Origin: Thomasclavelia sp. | GTDB lineage: Bacteria; Bacillota_I; Bacilli_A; Erysipelotrichales; Coprobacillaceae | Direction of reading: 5' to 3' | NCBI GenBank assembly: GCA_028749475.1 | Contig: JAQVWN010000013.1 | Location: 1-47,211, forward strand | Length of the DNA stretch: 47,211 nucleotides | Part shown: in pieces, positions 5,517-13,749 of the stretch | Layout of the letters: the number at the start of each line of letters is the position of its first letter | How positions within the stretch are numbered: position 1 is the first letter of the stretch | The notes under the pieces: generated by a model | What the model saw: the letters and a program-made list of their open reading frames with translations, nothing else | What the model was told of the DNA's origin: nothing | Database searches by the model: none | Program-made: the position numbers and the translations under genes

Positions 5517-6983
5517 TTATGATTTATAAACTACTACTGGATCGTTAGTTGATACAAGTGAGAATAATGATGCTGCTTTATCTGTTGGGAGGTTAATACA
5601 CCCATGAGATCCGTTATTGATATAAACACTTCCACCATAAGCACTACGTTTTAAATCATGTAATCCAATACCATTATTAAATGGCATCCAATATTCAACA
5701 TATGTTTCATATGGCCATTGACCATTAGGAAGTTTAGTTCCTCTTAGAGTACGTCCACGTTGTTTATAAGTAATGTAGTATGTACCAGTAGGTGTTGCTC
5801 TTGAAGAATCAGTAGCTTTACCAGATACACAATCAGATTCCCAAACAACTGCTCCATCTTTATGGAACCAAACATGTTGTTTTGTTAAATCTATTTCAAC
5901 AAATGTATTACCTAAGCCACCATTTTCATTAGAAGCAGCTTGTCCTGTTGTTTTTGGAGTCCTATTTTCTTCAACTGTATTTTTAGAAATTAGGCTCATT
6001 AAATCAGTGACTTCTTCACTAGTATTAATTCTTACTCCATAACTACCACCTGAAACAGTGTGGCTAGCTCCATCAGCACCAGTGAATGTTCTTGATTGAC
6101 CAACACTATTATATGAAGCGGCAACTGTTTTAACATAAGCAGTTAAATTAGTTTTAAAATTATCTTCATTATATTCATATGTATTACTTTCAGTTTTGGT
6201 AAGCCAAGTAGCCATTGTAGTTCCATCTAAAGTAAATGTCTTACCATTTGAACATTTATAAGTAAATGAAGCGTTACAATGTTTTTTAGCTAATGAAAGC
6301 ATTGATTCTAAAGATTTATCTGTTGATTTGATTGCAGGCTCTTGATACCCACCATCTTTTGAAACATCTATTTCATTTTCTCCAGATATAACCGCTTCTT
6401 TACATAAAGTAACTAGTTTATCAATATTTAAAGTTGAACCTTCACTTTCTTTTTTAATAGTGAAACTTCCGCTTTTATATTCAACAGTTGCATCCGTTGG
6501 TGCTACTTGGGCACTCGCTTGCGCATGATCCATACCTGTAATTGCATTCTTAATAGATGCATCGTCTGCTTTAATTAGATCTTCAACCACATTATTTTCC
6601 CCTGTAAATATGTTTGTAATCCAAGCAAATGAATTTTGTTTATTTAATACTTTCCCAATTGAATTCTTTGAATTATATGTAGCTCCAAGATTACTACTAT
6701 CGATAGTTTCTGTCTTACCATCATTGAACTTTAATGATAATGACTGAGCTGAGATGTGTTTAGATAATTTATCATTTGTCTCACTAATAGTAAGACCACC
6801 TACATTCACATTATCAATCTTAGTTCCAGGTAAGAATTTATTATTAAAATAAATCGCACCAATCAAGTAAACTATCAATAGAACAAGTACTATAATTTCT
6901 AGAATTAAATACTGTTTCTTTTGATTTTTAAGTTTTTCCACAAAAGATAATTTGTTTTTCGTTTCCACGTTAACCTCTCCCAA
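5517..6983 (-). CDS. Membrane-anchored L,D-transpeptidase (YkuD) with peptidoglycan-binding domain
   Basis: A 488-residue extracytoplasmic enzyme. Residues 1-25 are cytoplasmic and charged, and about 26-48 form a transmembrane anchor. The segment PGTKIDNVNVGGLTISETNDKL begins a putative peptidoglycan-binding (PG_binding_4-like) region, followed by a low-complexity Ser/Thr-rich middle. The C-terminal 140 residues are the YkuD domain with GIGLHDL and SHGCINLP; Cys462 is the nucleophile. The family forms 3-3 cross-links in peptidoglycan or attaches proteins to it, and often confers tolerance to beta-lactams that target D,D-transpeptidases. It is monocistronic. Confidence 0.93.
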   Translation of the reverse strand: MGEVNVETKNKLSFVEKLKNQKKQYLILEIIVLVLLIVYLIGAIYFNNKFLPGTKIDNVNVGGLTISETNDKLSKHISAQSLSLKFNDGKTETIDSSNLGATYNSKNSIGKVLNKQNSFAWITNIFTGENNVVEDLIKADDASIKNAITGMDHAQASAQVAPTDATVEYKSGSFTIKKESEGSTLNIDKLVTLCKEAVISGENEIDVSKDGGYQEPAIKSTDKSLESMLSLAKKHCNASFTYKCSNGKTFTLDGTTMATWLTKTESNTYEYNEDNFKTNLTAYVKTVAASYNSVGQSRTFTGADGASHTVSGGSYGVRINTSEEVTDLMSLISKNTVEENRTPKTTGQAASNENGGLGNTFVEIDLTKQHVWFHKDGAVVWESDCVSGKATDSSRATPTGTYYITYKQRGRTLRGTKLPNGQWPYETYVEYWMPFNNGIGLHDLKRSAYGGSVYINNGSHGCINLPTDKAASLFSLVSTNDPVVVYKS

Positions 6984-7034
6984 TATGCATTATTATACAA
7001 GTAGTAGTTTATCATCAAAGTGAATGTTGTCAAC

Positions 7035-7065
7035 TAAAAAGAACCATACTTATTAAATATGGCCC
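7035..7065 (-). terminator. Probable intrinsic terminator of the aminotransferase-HAD operon
   Basis: On the minus strand GGGCCATA pairs with TATGGTTC (7065-7058 with 7048-7041; two G-U pairs), followed by TTTTT. Confidence 0.6.
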
Positions 7066-7661
7066 TATTTTAAAGATAAAATATATTTTTTTAAGTTATT
7101 TATGTCTTTTTGGTAGTGATATCCATGCATTTTTGCAGTTTGGCTGGCAGTTGCATTATCTTTATTATCATCTATAAAAACACATTCTTCTCCTTTTAAA
7201 TCATATCGATTTAAGAAATCTAAATAGATTTTAGAATCAGGTTTTAAAAGTTTACTTTCATAACTACAATACATTCCTTTTAAATATTTAAAACTCTTTA
7301 CTTTGTCTTTATATGTTTGAATTTGAATTGAACAATTACTAAGTAAATATAGATTATATCCTTTATCATCTAATTCTTGAATAAGATGGTACATATCATC
7401 AAATTCTTCAAAAGCTTGATACCAATTATTAATTGTATTCTCTACCACTTTATTATAGTTTTTATCACCAGTAGATAATGCTTGGATAGCTTCTTTAGGA
7501 GTATATACTCCTTCATCCATTTTGTTCCAAGGATCACTACCAAAGATATCATTAACCATAATATCCTTTTCTTTTTGATCATCAGATAATTTAGAAGCGA
7601 TATAAACTGGATCCCAGTTCATAATCACTCCGCCCATATCAAAGACTATATTTTTAATCAT
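7065..7661 (-). CDS. HAD-superfamily hydrolase (subfamily IA, YihX-like)
   Basis: A 198-residue HAD phosphatase. Motif I is FDMGGVIMNW (residues 7-16; here the second Asp of DxD is replaced by Gly, as in the DxGGV group of HAD-IA proteins). Motif II is LLSNCS, motif III is the Lys of LLKPDSKIY, and motif IV is CVFIDDNKDN. The YihX-type cap lies between motifs I and II. Such enzymes dephosphorylate small sugar phosphates or nucleotides; the substrate cannot be predicted. It overlaps the upstream aminotransferase gene by 8 bases, so the two are coupled. Confidence 0.85.
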   Translation of the reverse strand: MIKNIVFDMGGVIMNWDPVYIASKLSDDQKEKDIMVNDIFGSDPWNKMDEGVYTPKEAIQALSTGDKNYNKVVENTINNWYQAFEEFDDMYHLIQELDDKGYNLYLLSNCSIQIQTYKDKVKSFKYLKGMYCSYESKLLKPDSKIYLDFLNRYDLKGEECVFIDDNKDNATASQTAKMHGYHYQKDINNLKKYILSLK

Positions 7662-8850
7662 TATCTATTACCTCATCAATAATTTCACCTAAAATAGATA
7701 CTCCTTTAATAATATCTTCACTTGTAGGCATTGAGAAATTCATTCTAAATGAATGACATTCTTTAGATGGATCATCGTAGAAAGCATTACCTGGTACTAC
7801 CGCTACCTTTCTATCGACTCCTTTTTTAACAAATTCTTGTAAGTCAACATTGTCTGGAAGAGTAGCCCAAATAAACATTCCTCCTTCTGGTTTTGTCCAC
7901 TTAACTTTATGAGAAAAATGTTTATCCATTTCTGAAAGCATTAAATTACATTTTTCTTTATAGATACCACTAATAGTACTAATATGTTCATCCATATTTG
8001 ATGTAGCAAGGAACTCAGCCATAACCGCTTGAGCCCAAGCATTAGTATGAACATCGTTTACTTGTTTACAGATTACACACTTAGCCATGATTTCTTTTGG
8101 CCCAACAACAAAGGCAATACGCATTCCAGGAGCAATAATCTTGGAAAGACTAGCAGCATAGACCACGACTCCATCATTATCAAATGATTTAATTGATGGA
8201 ATATGCTGACCATTAAATCTTAAATCACCATAAGGATTATCTTCTAAAATAACAACATTGTATTTTTTAGCTAATTCTAAGATCTTTTTTCTTTTTTCTA
8301 AAGAAGTACAAATTCCCATTGGATTTTGGAAATTAGGAATAATATAGATGAATTTAACATTTTTAGTTGTCTTTAAAGCATCTTCTAATTCATCTAGATC
8401 CATTCCATCTTCTAAAGTATTAATTCCTTTAATCTTACATCCATTAGATTTAAATGAATTTAAGGCTCCAAGGAAGGTTGGATTTTCAGCAATCACAACA
8501 TCTCCTTCATTACACATACTTTTAGCAAGAAAGTCCATGATTTGTTGAGAACCAGAGGTAATCATTGTTGAATCATAGTCTCTTATAATATCTTCATTTC
8601 TAGAGAAGAACTTACTAGCTTCTTTAAGCATTTTAGGATCACCTTCAGTGATTCCATAAGCAAGTTCTCTAATTGGATTATCGGTAAGTAATTGATTACT
8701 GATTTCTTGAATTCTTTTTATTGGAAAGGCTTTTGAGGCTGGGTTTCCTCCTCCAAAAGAAATCATTTCTGGATCATTCATTAATTTAAGTATTTCTCTT
8801 ACTGCAGAAGCTTCTGCATTATTGATTCTTGTTGAAAATTCGTAGTTCAT
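7654..8850 (-). CDS. PLP-dependent aminotransferase, Aro8/MocR-like class I
   Basis: A 398-residue fold-type I aminotransferase. Typical segments are MISFGGGNPASKAFP near the N terminus, SGSQQIMDFLAKSM, IPNFQNPMG (PLP-contacting region), LEDNPYGDLRF (Asp binding the pyridine nitrogen) and AASLSKIIAPGMRIAFV, whose SLSK Lys binds PLP. This is the set seen in 2-aminoadipate/aromatic aminotransferases (LysN/Aro8) and in the C-terminal half of MocR regulators, but no DNA-binding domain is present. It probably uses 2-oxoglutarate; the amino donor is uncertain. It is the first gene of an operon with the HAD protein and has a GGAGGAG site upstream. Confidence 0.9.
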   Translation of the reverse strand: MNYEFSTRINNAEASAVREILKLMNDPEMISFGGGNPASKAFPIKRIQEISNQLLTDNPIRELAYGITEGDPKMLKEASKFFSRNEDIIRDYDSTMITSGSQQIMDFLAKSMCNEGDVVIAENPTFLGALNSFKSNGCKIKGINTLEDGMDLDELEDALKTTKNVKFIYIIPNFQNPMGICTSLEKRKKILELAKKYNVVILEDNPYGDLRFNGQHIPSIKSFDNDGVVVYAASLSKIIAPGMRIAFVVGPKEIMAKCVICKQVNDVHTNAWAQAVMAEFLATSNMDEHISTISGIYKEKCNLMLSEMDKHFSHKVKWTKPEGGMFIWATLPDNVDLQEFVKKGVDRKVAVVPGNAFYDDPSKECHSFRMNFSMPTSEDIIKGVSILGEIIDEVIDND

Positions 8851-8938
8851 AATACTCCTCCTAAATTTAATACATTATACAACAATTTCTTTATAAATTA
8901 AAAAAAATGTTTTATACTTAAAAAAAGGAGTAAAGAAG

Positions 8939-9277
8939 ATGAAAATACTATTTTTAGTACTACATAAAGTTGAATGTATGGATGATTTATTAAAGAATTT
9001 ATCTAAGGAAGGTATTAAGGGTGGAACCATTATTGATTCTAAGGGAATGCTTAATACTCTAGAAAAAAGTGATAATACTATTATGGATTCACTAAGGATA
9101 TTTTTAGAAGATCCTCGAGAATCTTCAAAAACATTATTCTTTATTCTAAATGATGAAGATACATCAAAAGCTCGAAAGATAATAAATGATACCTTAGGTG
9201 GTATTGAAAATCCTAATACAGGAATTATGTTTGGAATGGATTTAGATTTTGTAGAAGGAATAAAAAAAGGAAATTAA
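8939..9277 (+). CDS. PII-like small regulatory protein, 112 aa
   Basis: The protein looks like a divergent member of the PII/CutA ferredoxin-like superfamily: MKILFLVLHKVECMDDLLKNLSKEGIKGGTIID resembles beta1-alpha1-beta2, and the C terminus GIENPNTGIMFGMDLDFVEGIKKG resembles the last strand of PII-like proteins. There is no canonical PII signature and the T-loop region is short, so it is unlikely to be a uridylylated GlnB. It is monocistronic with an AAGGAG site and a terminator at 9262-9290. No partner gene is nearby. Confidence 0.6.
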   Translation: MKILFLVLHKVECMDDLLKNLSKEGIKGGTIIDSKGMLNTLEKSDNTIMDSLRIFLEDPRESSKTLFFILNDEDTSKARKIINDTLGGIENPNTGIMFGMDLDFVEGIKKGN

Positions 9278-9290
9278 TTTTCCTTTTTTT
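9262..9290. terminator. Intrinsic terminator
   Basis: AAAAAAAGGAAA (9262-9273) pairs with TTTCCTTTTTTT (9279-9290). It ends the gene at 8939; the convergent gene on the minus strand stops just downstream. Confidence 0.8.
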
Positions 9291-9291
9291 A

Positions 9292-9915
9292 TTACCAATC
9301 CAACATTGTCATATAAGTATCGACTGAATTAAAAGCTTCTTTATATTCAGATAATTTAACTAATTTTTCTTTCTTTGTATCAATGGAAGAAATATAAACA
9401 CTATCATATTCACTTTCAAGAGTTAAAGCTTGTTTATAATAATCAATCCGAGCATTAACTATTTTATATACTTTCTTATTTCCTTGCTTATACATAGCAA
9501 TATCACCTGTTAGCACTAAGACATAGGCATTATCCGTAGCGTTTTCAGATTTATTGTTTAATTTAGGTGAAGAATCATCTGGAGGAGTCATCTTTAACAC
9601 TTTATCAAACTTTTGATCATAAGATATTTTATAACCTGCAATCTTAGTACCTTTGTTTATTTTTATTGATTGATTTTGATATTTATCTTTATAGTTTGTT
9701 TCATTAACAAAATCTAATAGTTTAACCGTTAATTGTTTGTTTTCAACAACGATACTATCTAATGATAGATTAGCTGGGGTCGTTGTTTTTGTATTAGAAT
9801 CATCAGTTGAAAGAGCATTTCTGCCAAAGATCATTACTAAAGCAATTATTATTACTAAAAGAATAATTGATAAAACTGTTAAACCATTCTTTGTAAGTTT
9901 TATTTGTTTGTTCAT
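9292..9915 (-). CDS. Membrane-anchored hypothetical protein, 207 aa
   Basis: No family recognised. Residues 12-31 (LTVLSIILLVIIIALVMIFG) are an uncleaved signal anchor after a basic start (MNKQIKLTK). The remaining 175 residues lie outside and look like a beta-rich domain preceded by a Thr/Ser/Asp-rich linker (STDDSNTKTTTPANLS). It has no Cys in a lipobox position. It is followed by the convergent gene at 8939; the upstream neighbour is thioredoxin on the same strand, ending in a terminator. Confidence 0.65.
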   Translation of the reverse strand: MNKQIKLTKNGLTVLSIILLVIIIALVMIFGRNALSTDDSNTKTTTPANLSLDSIVVENKQLTVKLLDFVNETNYKDKYQNQSIKINKGTKIAGYKISYDQKFDKVLKMTPPDDSSPKLNNKSENATDNAYVLVLTGDIAMYKQGNKKVYKIVNARIDYYKQALTLESEYDSVYISSIDTKKEKLVKLSEYKEAFNSVDTYMTMLDW

Positions 9916-9945
9916 TCTATCACTTCCTCAGTAAAAGTATAACAT

Positions 9946-9967
9946 AAAAGGAAGCTAAATAGCTTCC
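9946..9967 (-). terminator. Intrinsic terminator of the thioredoxin gene
   Basis: On the minus strand GGAAGCTA, loop TT, TAGCTTCC followed by TTTTATG. The stem overlaps the last four codons of the thioredoxin gene. Confidence 0.75.
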
Positions 9968-10257
9968 AATGTATCTTTAATCTGTTGTTTAGGAACTGCT
10001 CCAGAAATTTCTTTAGCAATATTACCATCCTTAAATATCATTAAATGAGGTAAACCCATTATTCCATATTTTTGTAAGATATTCATATTTTCATCAGCAT
10101 TTATTTTATAAAATACTACGTTAGTCATTTCTTTTTGGAGTTCTTCTAATACTGGAGCAATCATTTTACAATAACCACACCAATCAGCAGTAAAATCAAC
10201 TAAAACAATTCCTTTTGATGTTTTTTCATCAAAATTACTTTCATTTATAAATTCCAT
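9955..10257 (-). CDS. trxA: Thioredoxin
   Basis: A 100-residue thioredoxin-fold protein of normal length. The redox motif is WCGYC (in ADWCGYCKMIAPVLEEL), where the usual Pro is Tyr, a change that is known in Firmicute thioredoxins and affects redox potential. The cis-Pro loop is GLPHLMIF. It reduces disulfides in cytosolic proteins with electrons from thioredoxin reductase, which is not in the window. A GGAGATGAT ribosome binding site precedes the ATG. Confidence 0.93.
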   Translation of the reverse strand: MEFINESNFDEKTSKGIVLVDFTADWCGYCKMIAPVLEELQKEMTNVVFYKINADENMNILQKYGIMGLPHLMIFKDGNIAKEISGAVPKQQIKDTLEAI

Positions 10258-10366
10258 ATTATCATCTCCTTAAATACAATATAAAATAGGTAGAATTTAT
10301 TTACAAGTTTAATGCTCTTGTTTATTATTTCTATTTCTTGTATGATGGTTCTATGGGAGGTTATTT

Positions 10367-11227
10367 ATGCCAAAAGTTGCGATAATTACCGATAGTAACT
10401 CTGGAATTACACCAGCTGTTGCTAAAGAACTTGGATGTTTTGTCTTACCAATGCCTTTTGAAATTGATGGTCAAACATACTATGAAGAAGTAAACTTATC
10501 TCAAGATGAGTTCTATAATAAATTAATGAATAATGCTGAAGTTTTTACATCTCAACCGGTTGTAGGAGATATTAGTAAACTTTGGAATGAAGTTTTAAAA
10601 ACATATGATGAAATAGTTCATATTCCAATGAGTAGTGGTTTATCTGGAAGTTGCCAAACAGCCCTTATGTTAGCTGAAGAATATGATGGTAAAGTTGAAG
10701 TTGCCAATACTCAAAGAATATCAGTAACTCAAGAACAAGATGTTTTAGATGCTTTAGCTTACGCTAAAGCTGGTAAATCAGCTAAAGAAATTAAAGATTT
10801 ACTAGAAGATCATAAAATGAATGCTTCAATCTATATTACTGTTAATACTTTAGAGTATTTAGCTAAAGGAGGTAGACTTACTCCTGCAGTAGCTAAACTT
10901 GGTGGAATGTTAAAGATTAAGCCTATCCTTACTATTCAAGGAGAGAAGTTAGATACATTTTCTAAAAGTAGAACAATGACTAAAGCTGGTAAAATAATGA
11001 TTGACGCTATTAAAAAAGATATTAAAAATCGTTTTGATGATGATCCTAGTAGTGTTCAACTTAATGTAGCTTATACTTATGATTTAGATGCGGCCCTTGA
11101 ATACAAAAAAGAAGTTGAAGAAGCTTTCCCTGGACAACAGGTCAATGTAGCTCCCCTTTCACTTTCTGTTTCATGTCATATTGGTCCTAATTCATTAGCC
11201 CTAGCAATTGCTAAAAAATATAATTAA
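10367..11227 (+). CDS. degV: DegV family fatty-acid-binding protein
   Basis: A 286-residue two-domain DegV protein. The N-terminal signature is VAIITDSNSGITPAVAKELG, then SQPVVGDI and the lipid-head-binding MSSGLSGSCQTA; the C-terminal domain contains GGRLTPAVAKLGGMLKIKPIL. Firmicute DegV/FakB proteins hold a fatty acid for the FakA kinase; FakA is not encoded here. The TSQPSPG motif typical of FakB appears as TSQPVVGD, a moderate change. GGGAGG precedes the ATG. A large terminator hairpin follows directly. Confidence 0.9.
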   Translation: MPKVAIITDSNSGITPAVAKELGCFVLPMPFEIDGQTYYEEVNLSQDEFYNKLMNNAEVFTSQPVVGDISKLWNEVLKTYDEIVHIPMSSGLSGSCQTALMLAEEYDGKVEVANTQRISVTQEQDVLDALAYAKAGKSAKEIKDLLEDHKMNASIYITVNTLEYLAKGGRLTPAVAKLGGMLKIKPILTIQGEKLDTFSKSRTMTKAGKIMIDAIKKDIKNRFDDDPSSVQLNVAYTYDLDAALEYKKEVEEAFPGQQVNVAPLSLSVSCHIGPNSLALAIAKKYN

Positions 11228-11300
11228 AAAAGCACTATTGAAATGAGCCTCCTTTATTTGGGTATCCAAATAACAGGGTTCACTTCATCAGTGCTTTTTT
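11226..11300. terminator. Extended bidirectional terminator hairpin (75 nt)
   Basis: The outer arms AAAAAAGCACT and AGTGCTTTTTT act as a bidirectional terminator, but pairing continues inward: TGAAAT/ACTTCA, then GAGCC/GGTTC, then the perfect inner stem TTATTTGG/CCAAATAA with loop GTAT. The whole region folds into one long interrupted stem, far larger than a usual terminator. Confidence 0.7.
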
Positions 11301-11676
11301 AATATGAAGTTCCGTTAGCTGCAGCCATAATTATTAACATCCATATAATAAACATAACTATATAAACTACCAATACTGCTATTAGTCCATTTTTACAAGA
11401 ATTAGCTTTTAATGGATAAGTATTATGCCAAAGAATATAAAATATTATTCCCACTATTGGAAAAAAGAACGAAACTGCTGAAAGACCAAAACTAGAATGA
11501 TCAATATCACCAGATGGAATAAAACCACCAGTTTGTTGATAATTGTATTGATTAGCATTCATTTGGTTGTTGTAATCAAATTGATTGTTGTATGGTTGAT
11601 TGTTCGTAGGTTCTCCACAATACTCACAAAACAGAGCATCATCACTAATTTCTTTTCCACATTTACGACAAAACAT
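11299..11676 (-). CDS. Zinc-ribbon membrane protein, 125 aa
   Basis: The N terminus MFCRKCGKEISDDALFCEYCGE is a CxxC-x12-CxxC zinc ribbon. It is followed by an Asn/Gln/Tyr-rich linker (residues about 26-50) and two hydrophobic segments (about 67-85 and 97-118) like the DUF4190-type membrane domain. Function unknown; such proteins are common in Firmicutes. The good ribosome binding site GAGGAG and the shared terminator support it. The Asn/Gln-rich linker is low-complexity. Confidence 0.8.
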   Translation of the reverse strand: MFCRKCGKEISDDALFCEYCGEPTNNQPYNNQFDYNNQMNANQYNYQQTGGFIPSGDIDHSSFGLSAVSFFFPIVGIIFYILWHNTYPLKANSCKNGLIAVLVVYIVMFIIWMLIIMAAANGTSY

Positions 11677-11718
11677 ATAAATTCCTCCTCTACAACGTTA
11701 TTATACATGAATTAATGG

Positions 11719-11791
11719 TTGAATAAAGGATATTTATTGCTATAATGTGTACGTTATGTTTACGTGTCATTTAAATTTAATATGTTATAAT
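11719..11791 (+). promoter_or_regulatory. Tandem extended -10 promoters of the RNase J operon
   Basis: P1: TTGAAT (11719-11724), 16-bp spacer, TGCTATAAT (11738-11746). P2: TGTTATAAT (11783-11791) with no clear -35. Both are upstream of the AAGGAGG of the RNase J gene. Confidence 0.6.
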
Positions 11792-11835
11792 AGTTAAGAT
11801 AATAAACATTAAAATAAAATATAAGGAGGTAAGTT

Positions 11836-13749
11836 ATGCCTAATACGCCAAATAATAATACTGGCTCTAATAATAAGAAGCGTAACCCAAAAAAGACTAT
11901 CGAAAGTAAAAAGACTACTAGTAAAAAACCTACTAACTCTAAACCAAGTAAAAAGACTCAGAGTAAGAATACTCAAAGTAAAAATACCAACACTAAAAAA
12001 AGAGTTAATAAAAAACCTACTAATAAAAAGAAGGTTACTAGTAAATTAGATAGCAACAAAGTAGTTAAAGAAGAAAATATAAAAAGGAATGATATTGATA
12101 CTAAAATATTTGCTTTAGGTGGATTACATGAAATTGGTAAAAATACTTATGTAATTGAACATGATAGTGAAATATTTATTATTGATGCTGGTGTTAAATT
12201 TGCTGAAGATGGAATGCCAGGTATTGATTATGTAATTCCTGATTATTCTTATTTAAAGAAGAATGAAAAGAAGATTAAAGGTTTACTAATTACCCATGGT
12301 CACGAAGATCATATTGGAGGTATCCCTTTCCTTATTCAAACAGTTAATATTCCTTTTATCTATGCCTCTCCTCTTGCGAGTGCCATGATAAAAAGAAAAC
12401 TAGAAGAAAGAAGACTTACTAACGCCACTAAGATAATTCAAATAGATAGTGATTATCAAATTAAATCAAAATATTTTAATATTGGTTTCTTTAAAACAAA
12501 TCACTCAATTCCTGAATCTCTTGGTATTGTGCTTAATTCTCCTAATGGAAGAATAGTATCTACTGGAGATTTCAAATTTGATTTATCACCAGTTGGTGAT
12601 GCTGCTGATTACCAAAAGATTTCTTTTCTTGGTGAAACAGGAGTTGATTTATTACTATCTGATAGTACTAACTCCGAAGTACCGGCTTTTTCAGTCAGTG
12701 AAAAGAAAGTATCAATGGCTGTTCAAGAACAGTTTAGAAAAACTGAAGGAAGACTTATTGTGGCAACGTTTGCCTCAAATGTACATCGTGTGCAACAAAT
12801 AGTTGAAGCCGCTGTTAAATTCAATCGTAAAATATTAGTTTATGGTCGTTCAATGGAAAACAATATTCAAGTTGCTAGAGCAATGGGATATATTAAAGCT
12901 CCTGATCGTTTCTTTATTAAGAATGATGCAGCTAGAAAGTTACCAGATGATGAAATACTTATCTTATGTACTGGTTCGCAAGGAGAAGCCTTAGCTGCTT
13001 TAAGTAGAATTGCGAATGGAACTCATAAATATGTCAAGATTAAACCAGGAGATACTGTTGTCTTCTCTTCTAGTCCAATCCCAGGGAATGCTTATAGTAT
13101 TAATGTTGTCGTAAATAAATTATTCAGAGCAGGAGCTAGAGTTCTTACTAATACTCCTTTCAATAATTTACATACTTCTGGACATGCCTCTCAAGAGGAA
13201 CAAAAGTTAATGCTTTTACTTGTAAAGCCAAAGTATTTCTTCCCTGTCCATGGTGAATATCGAATGCTGAAGATTCACGCTAAAAGTGCTGGCGATGTCG
13301 GTATTCCTTATGATCATACATTTGTCCTTGGTAATGGTGATGTCGTTCTTTTAAATAATGGTGAATGTCGTCAAGGGCCAAGAATTCATGTTGATACTAT
13401 TTATGTTGATGGTAATGATATTAGTGGTTTAAGTACTGCTGTCCTTCGTGATCGTCAATTACTTTCAGAAGATGGAATGGTTTCGATTTTAATAAGTATG
13501 GATTCTCATAATGGCAAACTATTATGTCGACCAGTTATTATCTCTCGAGGATTTGTCTATATGAAAGATAGTTTTGCAATGATTAGAGAAGCGGAAGTAT
13601 TAGTAGGTAGATCGCTTAATAAACTACTTGCTGGTAAAACTACTTTCTCACAAATAAAAGTTACTACTAGAGATACTTTATCTCATTACTTCTACCAAAA
13701 AACAAAAAGAAATCCTATGATTATTCCGGTAATAATGAATAAGAAATAA
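11836..13749 (+). CDS. rnj: Ribonuclease J with a lysine-rich N-terminal extension
   Basis: A 637-residue metallo-beta-lactamase/beta-CASP ribonuclease. The zinc motif HGHEDH is at residues 154-159; further conserved parts are STGDFKFD, the beta-CASP segments RLIVATFASNVHRVQQI and CTGSQGE, and the C-terminal HTSGHASQEEQ and FPVHGEYRM. RNase J has endonuclease and 5'-3' exonuclease activities in mRNA decay and rRNA maturation. The first 85 or so residues (before KIFALGGLHEIGKN) form an extra, disordered tail of Lys, Asn, Thr and Ser with repeated KPT/KKT/SKNTQ words, which could bind RNA. An AAGGAGG site decides the start. The next gene overlaps by one base (TAATG). Confidence 0.95.
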   Translation: MPNTPNNNTGSNNKKRNPKKTIESKKTTSKKPTNSKPSKKTQSKNTQSKNTNTKKRVNKKPTNKKKVTSKLDSNKVVKEENIKRNDIDTKIFALGGLHEIGKNTYVIEHDSEIFIIDAGVKFAEDGMPGIDYVIPDYSYLKKNEKKIKGLLITHGHEDHIGGIPFLIQTVNIPFIYASPLASAMIKRKLEERRLTNATKIIQIDSDYQIKSKYFNIGFFKTNHSIPESLGIVLNSPNGRIVSTGDFKFDLSPVGDAADYQKISFLGETGVDLLLSDSTNSEVPAFSVSEKKVSMAVQEQFRKTEGRLIVATFASNVHRVQQIVEAAVKFNRKILVYGRSMENNIQVARAMGYIKAPDRFFIKNDAARKLPDDEILILCTGSQGEALAALSRIANGTHKYVKIKPGDTVVFSSSPIPGNAYSINVVVNKLFRAGARVLTNTPFNNLHTSGHASQEEQKLMLLLVKPKYFFPVHGEYRMLKIHAKSAGDVGIPYDHTFVLGNGDVVLLNNGECRQGPRIHVDTIYVDGNDISGLSTAVLRDRQLLSEDGMVSILISMDSHNGKLLCRPVIISRGFVYMKDSFAMIREAEVLVGRSLNKLLAGKTTFSQIKVTTRDTLSHYFYQKTKRNPMIIPVIMNKK

